Positions 26,381 through 35,395 of a stretch of DNA of 64,000 bases are shown piece by piece. Source of the stretch: Helicobacter mustelae. Its GTDB lineage: Bacteria > Campylobacterota > Campylobacteria > Campylobacterales > Helicobacteraceae. The stretch covers positions 1,240,001-1,304,000 of the forward strand of contig NZ_LS483446.1 of the NCBI RefSeq assembly GCF_900476215.1. The letters run 5' to 3'. The stretch's first letter is position 1, and every line of letters begins with the position of its first letter. Under the pieces are notes generated by a model. The model saw nothing but the letters and a program-made list of their open reading frames with translations, searched no databases and was not told where the DNA came from. Both the position numbers and the translations under genes were made by a program.

Positions 26381-28168
26381 TTAATTCAAATAACCCAATT
26401 CTTTGAGGGCATTTGCCATGCGGGCCAAAATCACCCCCGCCTTCCCGCCGGCTTCTCCATGCTCGATAAAAACCGTGATGGCATACTTGGGTTTTTTATA
26501 AGGGACATAGCCCGTGATCCATGCATGTGAGCGGTGGTAATAGGGCATGTCACTTTCCTTGATGCGCACCTTGATATTTTGGGGGATGGAGACCACCTGC
26601 GCAGTGCCAGTTTTGCACGCCAATGGCATGAGAGCGCTTTGGGTGCCTTTGTGCGCTGTCCCTCTCTCAGAGCTGCAGGCCTGATACATCCCCTCTTGAA
26701 TGAAGCGCAGTTTGGATTTTTGGAAGTCATTGAAGACATTTTTGCTAGTAAAATCACTTTCCTTGTCTTGGAAGATTTTGGCAAAATGCGGAGTGGGCAG
26801 CTCTCCTCCAGCAATGAGGGCTGTGTAGCGCACAATCTGCATGGGCGTGACAAGAAAGGACCCTTGGCCAATGGAGGTGATGACCGTATCGCCAAGATAC
26901 CAGGGCTGGCCTTTGGACATCTTCCATTCTGGGCTTGGCAAGATCCCGACAAATTCATTGGGCAAATCCACCCCTGTTTTTTCTCCAAATCCCATGATGG
27001 AAAGCGTGTTTGCGATGTTTGTCATGCCTGCTTGCTGGGAAAGCTTATAAAAATACACATCCACTGATTCTCTAAGAGCCTTAATCACATCGGTTTTGCC
27101 ATGTCCATCAGATTTCCAATCTCGAAATCTCCTGCCACCAAGCTCAATATAACCTGGTGCATCAATAAGAGTGTGTTCATTGATGCCCGCATGCTCCAAA
27201 AGTGCTAGGGCCATCCCCATCTTAATGACAGAGCCTGGGGCATACAATCCATTAATAAGCTTGTTTAGCAGGGGATTACTTAGATCTTCTTGCAGGGAAT
27301 TCCATTTAGCATAGCTAATCCCGCCTACAAAATCATTGAGATCATATTCAGGATAACTCCCTGCCACAAGTAGCTCGCCGCTTTCTATATTCATCACAAG
27401 CACCGCACCATTCTTGCCACTAAAGGCCTCATCTGCGATTTTTTGGAGGCGCATGTCAAGTGTGGTAGTGAGATCATTGCGATTCACGCTATCATTTTCA
27501 TAGCGTACAGAAATCATACGATTGTGCGAATCCACAATGACGATGCGCTCTCCAATCCTGCCCTGCAAAAAAGTATTATACTTGCGCTCAAGGCCTGTTT
27601 TTCCCACGATGCCCGTGTATTTACTCACCATATTTTTGCTGATATCACCCTCATCACTAGCCCCCACATAGCCAATCACATGAGATGCACTGCTAGCATA
27701 GGGATAATAACGCTTGCTTGCAGGCTCAATAAAGATTTTGCTATTTTGCACAAGGAAGGGATATTTTTTTTGCATCAGATTATAATCCACAAATTTCACC
27801 ACCTTAATAGGAATGTGATTGTAGGCAGATTTTTCTTTGTTGTAGATTTTGGTGATTTCAGAGGCATTGAGGCTAGGGAGATATTTTTGCAAAAAATCAA
27901 TCTGCCCCTCAAGCTGGGTAGGACTTAGATGAGGGTCTAGTGCGATGGAAAACCCCATCTGATTCATGGCCACCAATGCTCCATTGCGATCTTTGATTAG
28001 GCCGCGAAAGGGCACATCAATATCCTTGCGGGTGATGTTTTTTTGCGCGAGCTGGGTGTAGTATTGGTTGGACTGGATGCTGATGGCAAAAATGCGCATA
28101 AGCAGCACCATCCAGACTGCCACAAAGCCAATGACAATAATCTTGATGCGAAAATTCATCTTTTCCAT
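26381..28168 (-). CDS. mrdA: Penicillin-binding protein 2 (elongasome transpeptidase)
   Basis: A class B penicillin-binding protein that crosslinks peptidoglycan during cell elongation. From the ATG at 28168 it has 595 residues: an N-terminal helix (IIVIGFVAVWMVLLMRIFAI), a PBP dimerisation domain and a transpeptidase domain with the SxxK nucleophile in APGSVIKMG, SxN-type YKLSQQAG and KTGTAQVVS. The start is uncertain; a frame 33 bases longer overlaps the mreD-like gene more. Neighbouring mreD fits an elongation role. Confidence 0.93.
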   Translation of the reverse strand: MEKMNFRIKIIVIGFVAVWMVLLMRIFAISIQSNQYYTQLAQKNITRKDIDVPFRGLIKDRNGALVAMNQMGFSIALDPHLSPTQLEGQIDFLQKYLPSLNASEITKIYNKEKSAYNHIPIKVVKFVDYNLMQKKYPFLVQNSKIFIEPASKRYYPYASSASHVIGYVGASDEGDISKNMVSKYTGIVGKTGLERKYNTFLQGRIGERIVIVDSHNRMISVRYENDSVNRNDLTTTLDMRLQKIADEAFSGKNGAVLVMNIESGELLVAGSYPEYDLNDFVGGISYAKWNSLQEDLSNPLLNKLINGLYAPGSVIKMGMALALLEHAGINEHTLIDAPGYIELGGRRFRDWKSDGHGKTDVIKALRESVDVYFYKLSQQAGMTNIANTLSIMGFGEKTGVDLPNEFVGILPSPEWKMSKGQPWYLGDTVITSIGQGSFLVTPMQIVRYTALIAGGELPTPHFAKIFQDKESDFTSKNVFNDFQKSKLRFIQEGMYQACSSERGTAHKGTQSALMPLACKTGTAQVVSIPQNIKVRIKESDMPYYHRSHAWITGYVPYKKPKYAITVFIEHGEAGGKAGVILARMANALKELGYLN

Positions 28169-28629
28169 AATATAATCACGCTTTCGGCGAAAAAATACCA
28201 AAAAATGACAAAATCAATACTAATGGGTCGATGACCACTGAGCACAGAAAAAGCCTGCAAAAAGAAAAAATAAAAAACATAGGGCAAAAACACATAAATG
28301 AGATTGAAAAAATACCCCTCTTCATGCAAAACCAGCTTCAATCGATGGACCAAATAAAACAAAAAAACAAAAAGCAAAAACAAAACACCAAGAAGGCTGG
28401 ATTTTTCTACTTCAAAAAATAAAGTACATACAAATACACAAAAAAGGCCGATAAGATTTCTTTGCCTGGTATCTTGGATATATTTGGCAAATAGCACTCC
28501 AAGCAGGGGGGGCAGAATGGTATCAATGCTACTAAGCGTGATATAAAACACATAAAACAACAAAAAGGCAAGATTTTTTAGCAGGTTTTTAATAATGCTA
28601 TTTCGTGACATGTGGGAAAATGTTTGCAT
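28156..28629 (-). CDS. MreD-like membrane protein
   Basis: A hydrophobic 157-residue protein with about five helices, no catalytic motif, and a position immediately before pbp2, where MreD is encoded in many bacteria. Sequence likeness to MreD cannot be established by eye. It overlaps the acetyltransferase by up to 52 bases; a second ATG (28611) reduces this to 34. A run of seven C on this strand lies near the segment ILPPLLG. Confidence 0.6.
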   Translation of the reverse strand: MQTFSHMSRNSIIKNLLKNLAFLLFYVFYITLSSIDTILPPLLGVLFAKYIQDTRQRNLIGLFCVFVCTLFFEVEKSSLLGVLFLLFVFLFYLVHRLKLVLHEEGYFFNLIYVFLPYVFYFFFLQAFSVLSGHRPISIDFVIFWYFFAESVIILWKR

Positions 28630-29039
28630 GCTACACAGTCCATCCAGATTTTTTGATAGGGGATTTTTTCCTTGGCGATTTCTTCAAATCCCATTCTTTT
28701 AAAGAGATTGGGACGATAGGTCAAGACCAAAAAATCTTGAATCCCAAGGCTTTTCCCCTCTGCGATATTTCTTGCCACAAGTCCTTGTGCGATGCCTTGA
28801 TTGCGATAATCTTGTGCTACAACAAGACTTCGAATCTCTGCAAGGCGCGGGGTGTAGATATGCAGCGCGCAAAAGCCAATGATTTTGTCATTATCTAGCG
28901 CTAGATAATAAGAGCGGATATTCTGTGCCATCTCTTCTGGGGATCTTGGCAAAATCAAACCCTGCTTGACCTCATCGCCGACTAGGTCTTGCATCTCTTG
29001 CAAATGAGATAAGAGTGGCTTTTTATAGATGATATTCAT
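28578..29039 (-). CDS. GNAT acetyltransferase, ArgA-like
   Basis: A 153-residue GNAT protein. The acetyl-CoA loop is QDYRNQGIAQGLV near 80-92, preceded by the beta strand AEIRSLVV. The cysteine-rich tail CVACKHFPTCHEIAL and the overall form resemble the short N-acetylglutamate-synthase-type enzymes that sit in Campylobacter arginine operons. No arginine gene is next to it here, so the substrate remains open. The ATG at 29039 is preferred over a TTG two codons earlier; it overlaps engB. Confidence 0.7.
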   Translation of the reverse strand: MNIIYKKPLLSHLQEMQDLVGDEVKQGLILPRSPEEMAQNIRSYYLALDNDKIIGFCALHIYTPRLAEIRSLVVAQDYRNQGIAQGLVARNIAEGKSLGIQDFLVLTYRPNLFKRMGFEEIAKEKIPYQKIWMDCVACKHFPTCHEIALLKTC

Positions 29040-29640
29040 AATCAAAAACCCTCTTAAAGATTTCTTGCATCACCCTCTCTCTGCCACCTTGACTAGAGCG
29101 AAGCAGGGTAGAATCTGTGCTCATCAATAAGCCCCTTTGAGCTAGTCTTGTGCGCTCATTGGCATTGAGCTTGTCGCATTTGGTATAGATTTTTAGCACG
29201 CTCTGATCCCCGCGGCATCTCTGCTCTAGGATCTGGGAGACAGACTCATCGATGGGCAAATCCACATGACGACCATCAATGAGATGGAGAAAAAGCTTGA
29301 TGGAGCTTCGATATTGCAAAAAATCCCATAGATTTTTTTCCCATTCCCTTTTGAGATCCTTGCAGACCTTGGCATAGCCAAATCCAGGCAAATCCACAAA
29401 ACGAAAAAAAAACTCCCGCCCCTCATGCTCGCATCGCATCAAAAAAAAATTAATCAACTGCGTCTTTCCGGGTGTGGAGGAGCATTTAGCAAGTTTTGCA
29501 TGATTTGCCATGAGATTGATAAAGGTGCTTTTGCCCACATTGCTGCGCCCCAAAAATGCGATCTCTGCAAGATCCTCTGGCGGGCAATCCTGGAGCTTTT
29601 TTGCGGAGGTAAGAAATGTTGCTTGCTTGATTTTTATCAC
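29023..29640 (-). CDS. engB: Ribosome biogenesis GTPase EngB/YsxC
   Basis: A 205-residue GTPase for late 50S subunit assembly. G1 is GRSNVGKST near 31-39, G2 in SSTPGKTQLINFF, G3 VDLPGFGYA and G4 TKCDKL. It starts with GTG overlapping the lptA stop. The order lptA-engB-pbp2 is shared with H. pylori. Confidence 0.95.
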   Translation of the reverse strand: MIKIKQATFLTSAKKLQDCPPEDLAEIAFLGRSNVGKSTFINLMANHAKLAKCSSTPGKTQLINFFLMRCEHEGREFFFRFVDLPGFGYAKVCKDLKREWEKNLWDFLQYRSSIKLFLHLIDGRHVDLPIDESVSQILEQRCRGDQSVLKIYTKCDKLNANERTRLAQRGLLMSTDSTLLRSSQGGRERVMQEIFKRVFDYEYHL

Positions 29641-30131
29641 GGCTTTTTGCCACTATCTTGTTTATTTTTTTGCAGCTCATCAAGATCAAAAACCAACTTG
29701 GCTGGCTTATTTTTGCTCCCCACTACATTCATAGAGCCGCTTTGATTATTGATCTTTATCTCATCCCCAGCTATACTGCTTTCCTTGCCCTCTTCTCTGG
29801 CCTTGGCGTTGCCGATGAGATGATACTCTTGGCTTTGGGCATTGTAGCGCAGGGAATTTGCCCTACCCCTAATCTTCCTGCCATCAGGAGTGGTGATGAA
29901 AAAATCCACATCCCCCTGCGCAAAAACCTCTTTGAGCTTATTGTCTTTGGTGGTGTAAATAGTGACCTTTTGGGCCTTGAGATGATCCTGACCCTTTTTC
30001 ACATCCACATTCCCCTCTACCACACTAATCCCCTTTTGATTGTCTGCCATGAAATGATCAGCCACCACTTCTAGCTTCTCTGCAGCCACGCAAGAAAGCA
30101 GGGACAGAAAAATTCCTATCAACCTCTTCAT
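29637..30131 (-). CDS. lptA: LPS transport periplasmic protein LptA
   Basis: LptA forms the periplasmic bridge that carries LPS to the outer membrane. The 164-residue protein has a signal peptide (IGIFLSLLSCVAA) and an OstA-type beta-jellyroll (VVADHFMADNQKGISVVEGNVDVKKG, LKEVFAQGDVDFF, YHLIGNAKA). It is two bases downstream of lptC, as expected of its partner. Confidence 0.9.
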   Translation of the reverse strand: MKRLIGIFLSLLSCVAAEKLEVVADHFMADNQKGISVVEGNVDVKKGQDHLKAQKVTIYTTKDNKLKEVFAQGDVDFFITTPDGRKIRGRANSLRYNAQSQEYHLIGNAKAREEGKESSIAGDEIKINNQSGSMNVVGSKNKPAKLVFDLDELQKNKQDSGKKP

Positions 30132-30133
30132 GT

Positions 30134-30679
30134 TTATCTTTTCTCTTCTAGATGGATCTTTGCTCTGATGTTTTGAGCCAAAAGCTTTTCATTTTTCTTA
30201 TCAAAAACAATATCCCTACCCCGCACGACACCCTGAGAATCGCGCAGCAAGAAATCCCCCTTGCCATGAAACACCTCTGTTTTGGCATTCAAAACCCCTT
30301 TGGCAGAAAAAAATGAAATTCCATCGCTACGCTTATAATCCACTCCATTATCAAAGCTATAGACATCTTGCTTACGGATGATATGCTTTGCTGCAAGATC
30401 CTCAAAAAGCCCCTTTTCTAGACTGCGGGAAATGGATACATTATTAAAGCTCTCATGATCCTTATACTGGGTACCCTGCTCACCCATGATGATGGCATCA
30501 GTGATATCTTTTTTGATCTGATACATCTTAAAACCCTTCACTTCAATCTTTGCGATGTCTACATTATCGGTGTCCATAAACACATCTCCACGCGGATCAA
30601 AAGAAAGTAGAGCAATGATGACAAGCAACAAAATCCCCACAAAAAACAGCGAAATGGAATTATTTTTTAAAAAACTCAA
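30134..30679 (-). CDS. lptC: LPS export membrane protein LptC
   Basis: LptC passes LPS from the inner-membrane LptBFG complex to LptA. The 181-residue protein has one N-terminal helix (ISLFFVGILLLVIIALLSF) and a periplasmic domain with repeated beta-strands (VYSFDNGVDYKRSDGISFFSAKGVL). LptC proteins diverge strongly, so the place between kdsC and lptA is important for the call. It overlaps kdsC by 20 bases. Confidence 0.87.
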   Translation of the reverse strand: MSFLKNNSISLFFVGILLLVIIALLSFDPRGDVFMDTDNVDIAKIEVKGFKMYQIKKDITDAIIMGEQGTQYKDHESFNNVSISRSLEKGLFEDLAAKHIIRKQDVYSFDNGVDYKRSDGISFFSAKGVLNAKTEVFHGKGDFLLRDSQGVVRGRDIVFDKKNEKLLAQNIRAKIHLEEKR

Positions 30680-31157
30680 GCACCTTATCCTCTAAATTTT
30701 CCTGCACAATCAGCCAATCAATCATCTCGCGCACCGCGCCGCTGCCACCCTCTCTAGATAAGATTTTGTGCGCATGCTTTTTGAGGATCTCAGAGGCATT
30801 AGCAGGCACAAAACAAAATCCGCAAGCAAGAAACATGGGCAAATCATTCAAATCATCTCCCATGCAAGCAATCTGCTCTTTTTTGAGCTGGTATTTTTGC
30901 TGCAGGGATGCAACTACATTGCGCTTATCTTCCACCCCCAAGTGGCACTCCTGGATGCCAAGCTCCCTAGCACGCTGCTCCACAGCCCTACTCTCCCTCC
31001 CAGAGATCAAAGCTACTTGGCGCCCGAGCTTAAGCCAGCAAGCAATGCCAAGTCCATCTTTGACACAAAATGCCTTGCTCTCTTTGTTATCATTCCCATA
31101 GTAGAGCCTCCCATCTGTGAGGGTGCCATCCACATCCAAGCAGATCATTGTAATCAT
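30660..31157 (-). CDS. kdsC: KDO-8-phosphate phosphatase
   Basis: A HAD-family phosphatase of 165 residues that releases KDO from KDO-8-phosphate for the LPS core. Motif I is LDVDGTLTDGRLYYG (7-21), motif II LISGRES, motif III with lysine in VEDKRNVV and motif IV MGDDLNDLPM. It has no cap domain, as usual for KdsC. ATG overlaps the hisB stop. Confidence 0.94.
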   Translation of the reverse strand: MITMICLDVDGTLTDGRLYYGNDNKESKAFCVKDGLGIACWLKLGRQVALISGRESRAVEQRARELGIQECHLGVEDKRNVVASLQQKYQLKKEQIACMGDDLNDLPMFLACGFCFVPANASEILKKHAHKILSREGGSGAVREMIDWLIVQENLEDKVLEFFKK

Positions 31158-31750
31158 AGCGCACCTTTTGTACTGGGGATGAGGATGCGCTCATTTTTGC
31201 TCATCGCTCTGCGCAAAGCCAGGGCAAATGCCTTGAATCCTGCCTCGATGATGTGATGGAGATTGTGTCCACGCTTGAGAGCGAGATGCATGCTGATACG
31301 GCTCTGCATGGCCAACGCACGGAAAAACTCCTCAATAAGCTCGACATTAAAATCCCTGATATTCCCCTGCAGGATTTGCTCGCCTAGATTTTTGCGTGCA
31401 AGATCAAAATGCAAAAATGCTCGATTGCTCAAATCCAGATCACATTCCACACAGGCCTCATCCATCACCACGCTAGCATTACCAAAGCGCTCCACCCCGC
31501 TCAAAGGGTACAGGCATTCCCCAAGCAATGTACCAATAACAATCCCACAATCCTCTATGCTATGATGATAATCCACCCCAAGATCGCCGATACATTGCAA
31601 TTCCAGATCCATTAAAGAATGCTTAGCTAAGGCCTCAAGCATATGATCAAAAAATGCAATATCTGTAGCAATGCGCGCTTGACCGCTGCCATAGATCCTA
31701 AGCCCTGCTTTGATTTTTGTCTCTTTTGTGTTGCGCTCTAAATACTTCAT
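31154..31750 (-). CDS. hisB: Imidazoleglycerol-phosphate dehydratase
   Basis: HisB dehydrates imidazoleglycerol phosphate in histidine synthesis. The 198-residue monofunctional enzyme shows the metal-binding motifs FFDHMLEALAKHS, DYHHSIEDCGI, and the C-terminal repeat GHNLHHIIEAGFKAFALALR. It lies between rlpA and kdsC, overlapping or abutting both, with no other his gene nearby. H. pylori is known to lack histidine synthesis; other epsilonproteobacteria have it. Confidence 0.95.
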   Translation of the reverse strand: MKYLERNTKETKIKAGLRIYGSGQARIATDIAFFDHMLEALAKHSLMDLELQCIGDLGVDYHHSIEDCGIVIGTLLGECLYPLSGVERFGNASVVMDEACVECDLDLSNRAFLHFDLARKNLGEQILQGNIRDFNVELIEEFFRALAMQSRISMHLALKRGHNLHHIIEAGFKAFALALRRAMSKNERILIPSTKGAL

Positions 31751-32710
31751 TTATTCCCTTATTATGATTGGATTTTCCAATCCATTGCTCAAACCAAAAT
31801 CCATGGCCTCATCCTCACTCTTGAAACCTCGCACAAACACGCGGTAAAGTCCGCTATCAAGTCTGGCATCAGCTTGATAGTTTTTGGAATTTCCTAGCAG
31901 CTTTGCATAATGCTCTTGGGTCTGCTTTGCACCGCTTTCCTTGCGAAATACCCCCACTTGCAACGCAAAAAGCCCGCCTTCAACGGTTTCCTTGCTATCC
32001 CCAACCTTAAATTCTTTCTCCAGCGTGCTAGAGGATTTTTTCAAATCTTTTTGGAAGTTTTTCTCATAATTCTTAGCCACCAGCCCACCAAAGCCAATGA
32101 CCTCTAGGCGCACCTGCGCAGTGCCTTTGTTGACCATGCCAATATCATGTGCTGCTGCATTGCTCAAATCAATAATCCTGCCATCCACAAAGGGGCCGCG
32201 ATCATTGATTCTAACAATGGTGATTTTACCATTTTCTTTATTGTAAACCTTGACAATTGTATTCATGGGCAGGGTTTTGCTTGCGGCCGTATGTGCATAC
32301 ATATTGTAAGTTTCCCCATTGGAGGTTTTTTTTTCATGGAAATTAGGACCATACCAGCTAGCGATTCCATCAAAGATATCTCCTACATCCACACGACTGG
32401 GATAATACCATCTGCCAGCGATTTTGTAAGGCATCATGGTGGCGCGCTGGATTGCTGGGGATTCCCTCATGCCCACCATCATCGAAGAATTTTTCTCAAA
32501 CATCTCAACAGGAATATTTCCACCCCCAAAGCTAGCGCTATAATCCCCATAGGACTGATTGGCAAAATTTGCAGTATAGCCCTTTTTCTTCCACTCCTTA
32601 TAATCCTCAAAATCACTAAAAGCCCCCACCCCACCTTTGTAAGAACTTTGTGGCGCACAACCTAGAAAAAAAACCATCCCCACAAAAATCCACAAAGCAG
32701 ATTTTTTCAC
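31751..32710 (-). CDS. rlpA: Septal lipoprotein RlpA (DPBB and SPOR domains)
   Basis: RlpA is an outer-membrane lipoprotein that acts on or binds denuded septal glycan strands. The 319-residue protein has a lipobox FFLGC (cysteine near 18), a double-psi barrel domain with GIASWYGPNFHEKKTSNGE, TLPMNTIVKVYN and RINDRGPFVDGRIIDLS, and a C-terminal SPOR domain (FALQVGVFRKESGA). GTG start overlaps the mltD stop by one base. Confidence 0.94.
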   Translation of the reverse strand: MKKSALWIFVGMVFFLGCAPQSSYKGGVGAFSDFEDYKEWKKKGYTANFANQSYGDYSASFGGGNIPVEMFEKNSSMMVGMRESPAIQRATMMPYKIAGRWYYPSRVDVGDIFDGIASWYGPNFHEKKTSNGETYNMYAHTAASKTLPMNTIVKVYNKENGKITIVRINDRGPFVDGRIIDLSNAAAHDIGMVNKGTAQVRLEVIGFGGLVAKNYEKNFQKDLKKSSSTLEKEFKVGDSKETVEGGLFALQVGVFRKESGAKQTQEHYAKLLGNSKNYQADARLDSGLYRVFVRGFKSEDEAMDFGLSNGLENPIIIRE

Positions 32711-33819
32711 TAGAGCCCCTTATTGGCAAGCTTTTTATATTCTTCTCTCACAACAGGGATGATAATTTTTTGATTTACCTTCAAAAAGACTTTTTCCATT
32801 TGGTTGGCAAGCTTAATTTCTTGCACACTGACTTTGTATTTTTTGCTAAGTCGATTTAATGTATCGCCCTTTTTGATTTTGTGCAACACAAAGATGCGAT
32901 TGGGATTTTCATCAGGCGTATAGGCCTGCTTGAAATAAGAAAGCTTCTCATAGGGGATGTAGACGGTATAATCTCCCTTGCCTGGGGGAAGAAAGTTGTA
33001 GCGAAATTGGCGATTGTATTTTTTTAGCTCAAGGAGTGACATATCTAGCTGGCTGGCGATGTATTCTAGCATCGTTCCAGATTTGATCTGCACACCCACA
33101 ATGCTATCTGCTGCACCGCGATTGAGTAGGTATTTCTTATCGCTATTTTGCAGGCGCTCATAATTATTAAATGCCAAAGACATCTCCAAAATCATGCGGA
33201 TGTACTCGCGCGTCTCCCTGGGGAGGTATTTTTTTTCTTCGCTAAGCAGTGTCTCAATGTCTGTGGTCCCTGCTTTTTTAATCGCCTTTCGCAGATTACC
33301 GATGCCACAATTATATGCCATCGCTGCCAAATACCACTCGCCCGTATTTTTGTAAAGATAGCGCAAATACCTTGCCGCAGCCTGGGTGCTCTTGATGGGA
33401 TCGCGACGCTCATCTAGATAGTCATTGATCTCTAAGCCCAAGATCTTGGCAGTCTTTGGCATGATCTGCCAGATTCCTGCGGCCTTTTTAGAGCTATATG
33501 CGCGCAAGGAAAATCCAGATTCTGCCATTGCTAGAAATAAAAATTCTTGGGGAATTCCTGATTCAACCATGATGGAGCGCAACACAGGGATGAACTCATA
33601 ACCATTGTCAAATTGTTCCAGAAAAAAATCCCACTTGGTATGCAGGCGATTAGAGGTAGAAAAACTCTTCTCCTGCAACTTGGTTAGATACGCTCCACTC
33701 ACACCAAAAGAATTGAGCACTCCCTCGCTATAGCGATCATAGCTGATGCGATTAAAATCCGCAAAAACCCCGCTAGATGCTAGGCAGAATAAAACAAAGA
33801 TTCTTGAAAATTTCCTCAT
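32710..33819 (-). CDS. mltD: Membrane-bound lytic transglycosylase D-like with LysM
   Basis: A 369-residue peptidoglycan lytic transglycosylase with a signal peptide (FVLFCLASSGVFA), an SLT domain with catalytic glutamate in FLAMAESGF and the signatures AAGIWQIMPKTAK and AYNCGIGN, and a C-terminal LysM domain (HKIKKGDTLNRLSKKYKVS) for glycan binding. AAGGAG precedes the ATG. It is upstream of rlpA, as in H. pylori. The signal end FADF lacks a lipobox, so it is likely soluble periplasmic. Confidence 0.92.
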   Translation of the reverse strand: MRKFSRIFVLFCLASSGVFADFNRISYDRYSEGVLNSFGVSGAYLTKLQEKSFSTSNRLHTKWDFFLEQFDNGYEFIPVLRSIMVESGIPQEFLFLAMAESGFSLRAYSSKKAAGIWQIMPKTAKILGLEINDYLDERRDPIKSTQAAARYLRYLYKNTGEWYLAAMAYNCGIGNLRKAIKKAGTTDIETLLSEEKKYLPRETREYIRMILEMSLAFNNYERLQNSDKKYLLNRGAADSIVGVQIKSGTMLEYIASQLDMSLLELKKYNRQFRYNFLPPGKGDYTVYIPYEKLSYFKQAYTPDENPNRIFVLHKIKKGDTLNRLSKKYKVSVQEIKLANQMEKVFLKVNQKIIIPVVREEYKKLANKGL

Positions 33820-33864
33820 AGAACTCCTTGAAATGAAGCCAGCATTTTAACGGTTTTTTGCTAA

Positions 33865-34629
33865 CTAGGAACCAAGGCCAAAAATTCTTTGTGCATTTTG
33901 CGTGCTAATTTGCTCTAGCTCTGCAAGACAAATGCCCCTCACTTCTGCGATTTTTTGGGCGATAATGGGGATGAGAGAAGGCTCGTTGCGCTTGCCTCTA
34001 AATGGTACTGGAGCCAGATAGGGTGCATCTGTTTCTAACAAAATCCTATCTTCTGGGATCTTTGGCAGCACTGCAGTGATTTTCTTGGCATTTCCAAAGG
34101 TGCAAATCCCCCCAATGCCATAATAAAAATTCTTGCTAAGATTTAGCAAAATCTCATCGGCATTGTAGCAATGCAGCACCCCACGCGCATCCTCATACTC
34201 CCTCAAAATCTCATACACATCCTCGCTTGCCTCGCGAACATGCAAAATCAAGGGCTTATCTAGCTCTAATGCAAGCTTTATGTGTGCACAAAAAAGCTCT
34301 TTTTGTGCATTTTTATAAGCCTCTACCCCCTCTTCTGGCACTCGGAAATAATCCAGCCCGCATTCTCCAATAGCTAGACATTTGGGATGCTTGGCATATC
34401 CTATGAGATCCCCTAGCTCCCCTTTGTTTATGTCGCAGGGATGAATGCCCACTGCAAAAAATACACAATCATATCGCTCTGAGAGCGCCAAGGCTTGGGG
34501 CAGCTCTAGGGGATTGGCCCCTGGGATGAGGAAGCGCTCCACCCCCTTACTCCTAGCCCTAGCAATCACCTCATCCACATCAGGCACAAAGCACACATCA
34601 TTGAGGTGGCAATGCGTATCCACAAACAT
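33865..34629 (-). CDS. tatD: TatD-family metal-dependent hydrolase
   Basis: A 254-residue TIM-barrel hydrolase, in the family of 3'-5' DNA/RNA exonucleases and D-aminoacyl-tRNA deacylases. Metal ligands are seen in VDTHCHLND, AIGECGLDYFR, LILHVREASED, GVLHCYN and LLETDAPYLAPVPFRGKRNEP. It is the first gene of the leftward envelope operon, 45 bases before mltD. Confidence 0.93.
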   Translation of the reverse strand: MFVDTHCHLNDVCFVPDVDEVIARARSKGVERFLIPGANPLELPQALALSERYDCVFFAVGIHPCDINKGELGDLIGYAKHPKCLAIGECGLDYFRVPEEGVEAYKNAQKELFCAHIKLALELDKPLILHVREASEDVYEILREYEDARGVLHCYNADEILLNLSKNFYYGIGGICTFGNAKKITAVLPKIPEDRILLETDAPYLAPVPFRGKRNEPSLIPIIAQKIAEVRGICLAELEQISTQNAQRIFGLGS

Positions 34630-34781
34630 ATCTCTTCTCTCCTTTCTTGCTTAAAAGCCCTCTTATCTACGCCCTCTGATATTAGCCCCAGATTTCTTCG
34701 TAGAGGAAATCCCTAAAGCCAAGGGGTTTAATTTTCTTTATTTTGGTTAAAATGCCCAGCAATTGTAACAGAAGAGTAAGA

Positions 34782-35393
34782 ATGTTTAATGGACTCATCC
34801 AAGAGATTGCTAAAGTCAAGGAATTCAAAAATAACATCCTCAAATTAGAAGCAGCCCATCAGCCAGGAATTGGGGATTCCATCGCAGTAAATGGGGTGTG
34901 CCTCACTGTCATAGAATGCTTTGAAAAAGGCTTTGCATTAGAACTTAGCGCGCATACCCAAAAGACAATCGCGCTAGAAAATTACCAAAAACAAGTGCAT
35001 ATCGAGCCAGCGCTAAGCCTGCATACAAGGATTGATGGGCATCTTGTGCAGGGGCATGTTGATGGGGTGGGAAGCATCAAAAAAATCACCAAAAAAGCCA
35101 ATCAAATAGAGATGCAAATTAAGGCCCCAAAAGAAATCCTAGCCCTTTGCATTCCCAAGGGATCCATTTGCATCGATGGGGTGAGCCTCACCATCGCGGG
35201 GATTTCAGAGGATTTTTTTGAACTTGTCCTCATCCCTCACACCTTCTCCCAGACACTTTTTCATACCTACAAAATAGGAAGGCGCGTGAACATAGAAACC
35301 GATATGATTGTGCGCAGTATTGCCACGCTTATGCAAGGCAAGACAAAGACCACAACCTGGGATGCCCTAGATTCGTTTTTGCTAAGTTACTAG
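34782..35393 (+). CDS. ribE: Riboflavin synthase alpha chain
   Basis: This enzyme joins two lumazine molecules into riboflavin. The 203-residue protein has two similar lumazine-binding halves: MFNGLIQEIAKV with VNGVCLTV, and HLVQGHVDGVG with IDGVSLTIAGI. The ATG at 34782 gives the standard MF-G N-terminus; an in-frame ATG 39 bases upstream is less likely. No FMN riboswitch is seen upstream. It is followed two bases later by flhX. Confidence 0.94.
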   Translation: MFNGLIQEIAKVKEFKNNILKLEAAHQPGIGDSIAVNGVCLTVIECFEKGFALELSAHTQKTIALENYQKQVHIEPALSLHTRIDGHLVQGHVDGVGSIKKITKKANQIEMQIKAPKEILALCIPKGSICIDGVSLTIAGISEDFFELVLIPHTFSQTLFHTYKIGRRVNIETDMIVRSIATLMQGKTKTTTWDALDSFLLSY

Positions 35394-35395
35394 CC

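Noticed and set aside
26534-27067. Long open frame antisense to pbp2 (177 codons)
   Set aside because: Shadow of a conserved gene; pbp2 has all catalytic motifs on the other strand.
28506-28512. Run of seven G in the mreD-like gene as a phase-variation switch
   Set aside because: Too short on its own and in a probably essential elongation gene; nothing else supports switching.
34630-34781. FMN riboswitch before ribE
   Set aside because: None of the conserved RFN core sequences is present in this gap.
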